A stretch of 64,000 nucleotides of DNA from JANMES01 sp038229715 (lineage in GTDB: Bacteria; Planctomycetota; Phycisphaerae; Tepidisphaerales; Tepidisphaeraceae): contig JBBROD010000011.1 of NCBI GenBank assembly GCA_038229715.1, positions 8,555 through 72,554 of the forward strand. The letters run 5' to 3'. The notes below the pieces were generated by a model, which was not told where the DNA came from, did no database searches, and saw only the letters and a program-made list of their open reading frames with translations. The position numbers and the translations under genes are program-made. Shown here piece by piece: positions 60,751-64,000 of this stretch. How positions within the stretch are numbered: position 1 is the stretch's first letter; every line of letters begins with the position of its first letter.

Positions 60751-60820
60751 AGTCGCAACCACTAGCAACCGTTTATAACCGTTTGGAACCGTTTACGACC
60801 GCTTGCAACCGCCAGCAACC
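60751..60820. repeat. Seven-unit, 10-bp tandem repeat (consensus NNNNNNRACC)
   Basis: Seven consecutive decamers all end AACC or GACC: agtcgcaacc, actagcaacc, gtttataacc, gtttggaacc, gtttacgacc, gcttgcaacc, gccagcaacc. The exact 10-bp period is close to one helical turn of DNA. Spacer bases vary, so it is degenerate rather than a recent slippage array. Confidence 0.75.
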
Positions 60821-60910
60821 GCTCTGGCGCACGGTAAATCGGCCGAAGTGTCGGCCGTTGCAAGGTTTAGAAAAATCGAAGGGCGTAGAAATGCAAAAAT
60901 GCGCAGAAGC

Positions 60911-62782
60911 CTATTCAACCGTCACGCTTTTGGCGAGGTTTCTCGGCTTATCCACATCCAACCCGCGCGCTACCGCTGCGTGATACGCGATCAACTGCAG
61001 CGGCACGACGCTGAGCAACGGCTGCAACGGCTCGGCGGCGTTGGGGACGTAGATGACGTGGTCGCTGTAACGCTCGATCTGGCGATCGCCTTCCGTCGCG
61101 ACGGCGATGATCTGCCCGCCGCGGGCTTTGACTTCTTCGATGTTGCTGATGACTTTGTCGTACTGGCTGCCGCGGGTGGCGATGAATACGACCGGCATGG
61201 CTTTGGTGATCAGCGCGATCGGGCCGTGCTTCATTTCCGCCGCAGGCATGCCTTCGGCGTGGATGTAGCTGATTTCCTTCAGCTTCAACGCGCCTTCCAG
61301 CGCGACCGGATAGTGATACCCGCGGCCCAGGAACAGCCAGTTTTCGCGGTCGCAGAATTTCTTGGTGATGTCGCGGATGTGATCGCTCATCGCGAGCACT
61401 TGCTTCATCTTGTCGGGGATAGCGAGCAGCCCTTCGATCATCTCGCTGCACATCAGCTGGCTCATGAATTTGCGCCGGCCGATGAAGAGGGCGAGCATCG
61501 TGAGCACGGTGCATTGGCAGGTGAACGCCTTGGTGCTGGCCACGCCGATTTCCGGTCCGGCGTGTAGGTATACGCCGCAGTCGGTCTCGCGGGCGATGGT
61601 GCTGCCGACGACGTTGACCACGCCGAGCGCGAGCGCGCCTTTCTCTTTGGCTTCACGCAGCGCCGCCAACGTGTCGGCTGTTTCTCCTGACTGGCTGACG
61701 GCGATGCAGACGGTGTTTTCTTCCACCAGCGGGTTGCGATAGCGGAATTCGCTGGCGTAGGTCGCTTCGGTGGTGACTTTGGCGAGGTCTTCAAAGAGGT
61801 AATCGCCGACAAGCCCCGCGTGCCATGCGGTGCCTTGGCCGGTCAGGATGATACGACGCGCCTTCACCAGTTCTCTTGTATGATCCACCACGCCGCCAAG
61901 AACGATCCGCCCTTCCTTCGCCTCGGCTCGGCCGCGAAGGCAGTTGCTGATGGCGGTCGGCTGCTCGAAAATTTCCTTGAGCATGTAGTGCTCGTAGTCG
62001 CCGAGCTCGTATTCTTCGATCTTGTTCTCGAGCTGCTCGACAACGGTGGAGACGATCACGTCGTCGGTGGTCATCGTGCGGAAGCTATCGGGCTTCAGCA
62101 CGGCCATCTCGTTGTCTTTCAGGTAAATAACCTGCGCGGTGTGCTCGACAATCGCCGACGCATCGGAGGCCACGATGTATTCGTCCTGCCCCACGCCGAT
62201 GATCAGCGGGCTGCCTTTTCGCGCGACGACGAGCGTATCCGGCTCATCCTTGCAGATGACCGCGATGCCGTACGTGCCATCCACCTGCTGCAGAGCGGCC
62301 TGCACCGCGCGCTGCAGGTAGCTCGCGCCTTCCGGGACGTGATTGCGGGTTTTGATGTCGATGTAAAGGTCGCCGATGAGCATCGCAAGAACTTCGGTAT
62401 CGGTCTGGCTGACGAAGGTGTGGCCCTTCTCTTTCAGGAACTCTTTCAGCGCGACGTAGTTTTCGATAATGCCGTTATGCACTACCGCGATGTTCGCGCC
62501 ATCGTCGGTATGCGGGTGAGCGTTGACCTCGGTCGGAGCGCCGTGCGTAGCCCAGCGCGTATGCGCCATGCCGATCGTCGCCGGCGGAAGTGGGTTGCCC
62601 TTGGTCAGGCTGCTTTCGAGCACAGATATTCGCCCGACGGCCTTGCGGACATACATCTTTCCGTCGGAGTCCAGCACGGCGATGCCGGCCGAATCGTAGC
62701 CGCGGTATTCCAGTCGCTTGAGCCCTTCAATGAGCAGCGGCTGAACGACCTTCCGACCGACGTACGCAACGATTCCACACAT
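60911..62782 (-). CDS. glmS: Glutamine-fructose-6-phosphate aminotransferase (isomerizing)
   Basis: 623 aa; the start at 62782 puts the catalytic Cys at position 2 (MCGIVAYVG) with GGAGA upstream. The glutaminase half contains LEYRGYDSAGIAVL, HTRWATHGAPTEVNAHPH and VHNGIIENY. The isomerase half has two SIS domains with SQSGETADTLAALREAKEKG, STKAFTCQ and EISYIHAEGMPAAEMKHGP. The C-terminus ends KPRNLAKSVTVE, the conserved family end. It makes glucosamine-6-phosphate for cell-wall and envelope synthesis. No glmS-riboswitch structure was noticed in the upstream ~270 bp. Confidence 0.97.
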   Translation of the reverse strand: MCGIVAYVGRKVVQPLLIEGLKRLEYRGYDSAGIAVLDSDGKMYVRKAVGRISVLESSLTKGNPLPPATIGMAHTRWATHGAPTEVNAHPHTDDGANIAVVHNGIIENYVALKEFLKEKGHTFVSQTDTEVLAMLIGDLYIDIKTRNHVPEGASYLQRAVQAALQQVDGTYGIAVICKDEPDTLVVARKGSPLIIGVGQDEYIVASDASAIVEHTAQVIYLKDNEMAVLKPDSFRTMTTDDVIVSTVVEQLENKIEEYELGDYEHYMLKEIFEQPTAISNCLRGRAEAKEGRIVLGGVVDHTRELVKARRIILTGQGTAWHAGLVGDYLFEDLAKVTTEATYASEFRYRNPLVEENTVCIAVSQSGETADTLAALREAKEKGALALGVVNVVGSTIARETDCGVYLHAGPEIGVASTKAFTCQCTVLTMLALFIGRRKFMSQLMCSEMIEGLLAIPDKMKQVLAMSDHIRDITKKFCDRENWLFLGRGYHYPVALEGALKLKEISYIHAEGMPAAEMKHGPIALITKAMPVVFIATRGSQYDKVISNIEEVKARGGQIIAVATEGDRQIERYSDHVIYVPNAAEPLQPLLSVVPLQLIAYHAAVARGLDVDKPRNLAKSVTVE

Positions 62783-63052
62783 AACACAATCTCCATGACC
62801 CGCAGACCGCTGAAACATACTCCCGGATCGGCAGCCAAGCCAATCGCCAAGTCCGATAATCATCGGCCGATCCAAAGCACTTTGGACAGCAAAACCTTTG
62901 CGTTTCGGTCAAAAATGCTATCGCGCGGCTTGAACCTGCTCGGATCGATGGGTTTTTCAATTGCCATCGATACGCTAGCACGGCCATCGGTCCCTATCGC
63001 CGGCGACACCATTCCCTTAAAGTGTTTTGACGTTTTTTCAAAAGGACGCGGC

Positions 63053-63535
63053 ATGCAGATCGGCAAGAACAGCGTGGTGAGTTTTGACTACACCTTGAAC
63101 GATCCACAGGGAAAAGTGATCGATTCTTCCAAGGGCCAGCAGCCTCTCACCTATCTCCACGGCAGCGGCGGGATCATTCCCGGGCTTGAATCACAAATGG
63201 AAGGCAAGAAAGTCGGCGACGCGTTTACTGCCACCGTCGCGCCGGAACAGGCGTACGGGCTGAAAGATGCGAACATGATCCAGGCCGTCGCGCGAACATC
63301 GTTTAAGGGCGTGGACGACATCCAGCCGGGCATGCAATTTCAGGCGCAAAGCCCGCAGGGGCCGCGCGTCGTCACCGTGCTGGCGGTCACGGCTACTGAA
63401 GTGACCGTCGACGCGAACCACCCGCTGGCGGGTGTTGAACTGAAGTTCGACGTCAGCATTGTTGCCGTCCGAGCCGCCACCGAGGAAGAACTCGACCACG
63501 GCCACGTCCACGGACCCGGCGGGCATCACCACTGA
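63053..63535 (+). CDS. FKBP-type (SlyD-like) peptidyl-prolyl isomerase
   Basis: 160 aa from 63053 (AAAGGACG upstream). FKBP/SlyD layout: VVSFDYTLNDPQGKVIDSSK, PLTYLHGSGGIIPGLESQME and YGLKDANMIQAV, then an IF-domain insert and the FKBP end. The C-terminal tail HGHVHGPGGHHH is a His-rich metal-binding tail like that of SlyD, which donates nickel. It folds proteins and may handle nickel or other metals. It is divergent to glmS, and the ~270-bp gap should hold both promoters; no clear boxes were found. Confidence 0.92.
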   Translation: MQIGKNSVVSFDYTLNDPQGKVIDSSKGQQPLTYLHGSGGIIPGLESQMEGKKVGDAFTATVAPEQAYGLKDANMIQAVARTSFKGVDDIQPGMQFQAQSPQGPRVVTVLAVTATEVTVDANHPLAGVELKFDVSIVAVRAATEEELDHGHVHGPGGHHH

Positions 63536-63776
63536 TCGACGGTATACAATGGCCAGTCCCCTACCACCGAAAACGGCTTTAGCGGCGATGGTTCAGACTG
63601 GACTGATCGCGATCCGTAGCTTAGCCGAGCGAAAAATCGCGATTCAAAGGCCACAGGCCGAAACAATCTCGCCGGCGATCGTCAATGAACCGAGCGTTAC
63701 ATCTGCATCTGGATTTACCCCGGTCGATGCGGTAGATTACCCTGGTCATCCGCCCCGCCGACGGGCGAATTGATCT

Positions 63777-63866
63777 GGAGAGGTGGCCGAGCGGCTTAAG
63801 GCGACAGTTTGCTAAACTGTTGTACGGGGTAAACCTGTACCGAGGGTTCGAATCCCTCCTTCTCCG
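63777..63866 (+). tRNA. tRNA-Ser (anticodon GCU)
   Basis: A cloverleaf of 90 nt: acceptor stem GGAGAGG / CTTCTCC (one G-T pair), D arm GGCCGAGCGGCTTAAGGC, anticodon arm with loop TTGCTAA (anticodon GCT, decoding AGY serine), a long class II variable arm and T arm GAGGG-TTCGAAT-CCCTC. Discriminator G73; CCA is not encoded. The class II arm confirms Ser. Confidence 0.95.
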
Positions 63867-63900
63867 CTAGATAGAACGTGGGACAAATTTCACCAGCAGA

Positions 63901-63928
63901 CACCGCGCCGGCATGAGCCGGCGCGGTG
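63901..63928. terminator. Perfect GC-rich hairpin after tRNA-Ser
   Basis: CACCGCGCCGGC-ATGA-GCCGGCGCGGTG forms a perfect 12-bp stem with a 4-nt loop, 34 bp after the tRNA. No T tract follows. It could end tRNA transcription or be part of the REP-like repeats. Confidence 0.6.
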
Positions 63929-64000
63929 TGTTGATGGGCAAATGGGCCATGTTTTTCAACGGATTTCCAGGGTCCACGCGGCTCCCAGTGGAGCCGACGG

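Larger units (their letters stand above)
60131..60910. other. 780-bp repeat-rich intergenic region between zwf and glmS
   Basis: No credible gene. From left to right it holds GC-rich palindromes (GGCGCG-TT-GCGCGCC near 60132), a nested palindrome at 60518-60691 and a 10-bp tandem array at 60751-60820. The ends of two convergent genes face each other across it. Confidence 0.7.

Noticed and set aside
60751..60820. Possible CRISPR array
   Set aside because: Units of 10 bp without spacer/repeat structure and no cas gene; it is a degenerate tandem array.
61820..63052. Long N-terminal extension of the FKBP gene running antisense through glmS
   Set aside because: Only the part from 63053 has family similarity and a ribosome site; the rest is the shadow of glmS.
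62783..63052. glmS ribozyme/riboswitch in the glmS leader
   Set aside because: No conserved core or pseudoknot pattern could be recognised, and this element is mainly found in Firmicutes.
63549..63773. Small plus-strand frame of ~74 codons between the FKBP gene and tRNA-Ser
   Set aside because: No ribosome site, no similarity and low-complexity composition; probably chance.

Overview
The window looks like chromosomal DNA of a planctomycete, most likely class Phycisphaerae (Tepidisphaera/Humisphaera-like). This is inferred from a VPEP/poly-Arg PEP-CTERM sorting tail, a secreted glycosidase with the planctomycetal N-terminal LE-x-R motif, DUF6288 and DUF5703 proteins, a sulfatase with rhamnosidase and fucosidase genes, high GC, and many palindromic intergenic repeats. 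No rRNA gene is present; the only RNA gene seen is one tRNA-Ser(GCU) near the right edge.

Layout. (1) 1-10.2 kb: an IclR regulator translationally coupled to a fused solute-binding/permease ABC protein (minus strand). Divergent to it are an M14-type metallopeptidase, a lysine 6-aminotransferase-like enzyme and a large secreted FN3 protein, followed by a PEP-CTERM protein with a degenerate subtilase-like region. (2) 10.3-13.5 kb: an IS3 orfA remnant and a CCWGG-type restriction-modification set (dcm-like methylase, EcoRII-like nuclease, vsr). The nuclease gene carries a frameshift in its 5' end. (3) 13.8-25 kb: the most unusual region, an 11-gene compact cluster. It holds a Rieske oxygenase, an NTF2-like protein, an alpha/beta-hydrolase, a PAP2 enzyme, a membrane desaturase, an AurF-like diiron oxygenase, two B12-type radical SAM enzymes, two GNAT-like acyltransferases and a GH3-type adenylating enzyme. 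There is no PKS or NRPS core. I read it as a candidate undescribed lipid or amide specialised-metabolism pathway. (4) 25-26 kb: a chimeric gene formed by deletion inside an MmeI-type restriction island. (5) 26-42.7 kb: a giant DUF6288 protein and a polysaccharide-degradation locus (GH16, DUF5703 glycosidase, C25/transglutaminase-like protein, sulfatase, GH78, SASA esterase); a GH29 fucosidase lies further on. (6) 42.7-48.7 kb: a nitroreductase, an FAD oxidoreductase, a BamE-like lipoprotein, and a FabG / CrtI-like / FabF module suggestive of unusual fatty-acid synthesis. (7) 48.7-64 kb: housekeeping genes (nfu-like, rplM-rpsI, FAH hydrolase, GT2, nnrD, a DUF4349 lipoprotein, zwf, glmS, an FKBP/SlyD-like isomerase, tRNA-Ser), separated by several families of palindromic repeats.

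Gene starts were chosen from Shine-Dalgarno spacing, ATGA-type overlaps and family length. Functional names rest on motifs read by eye; no database search was possible.
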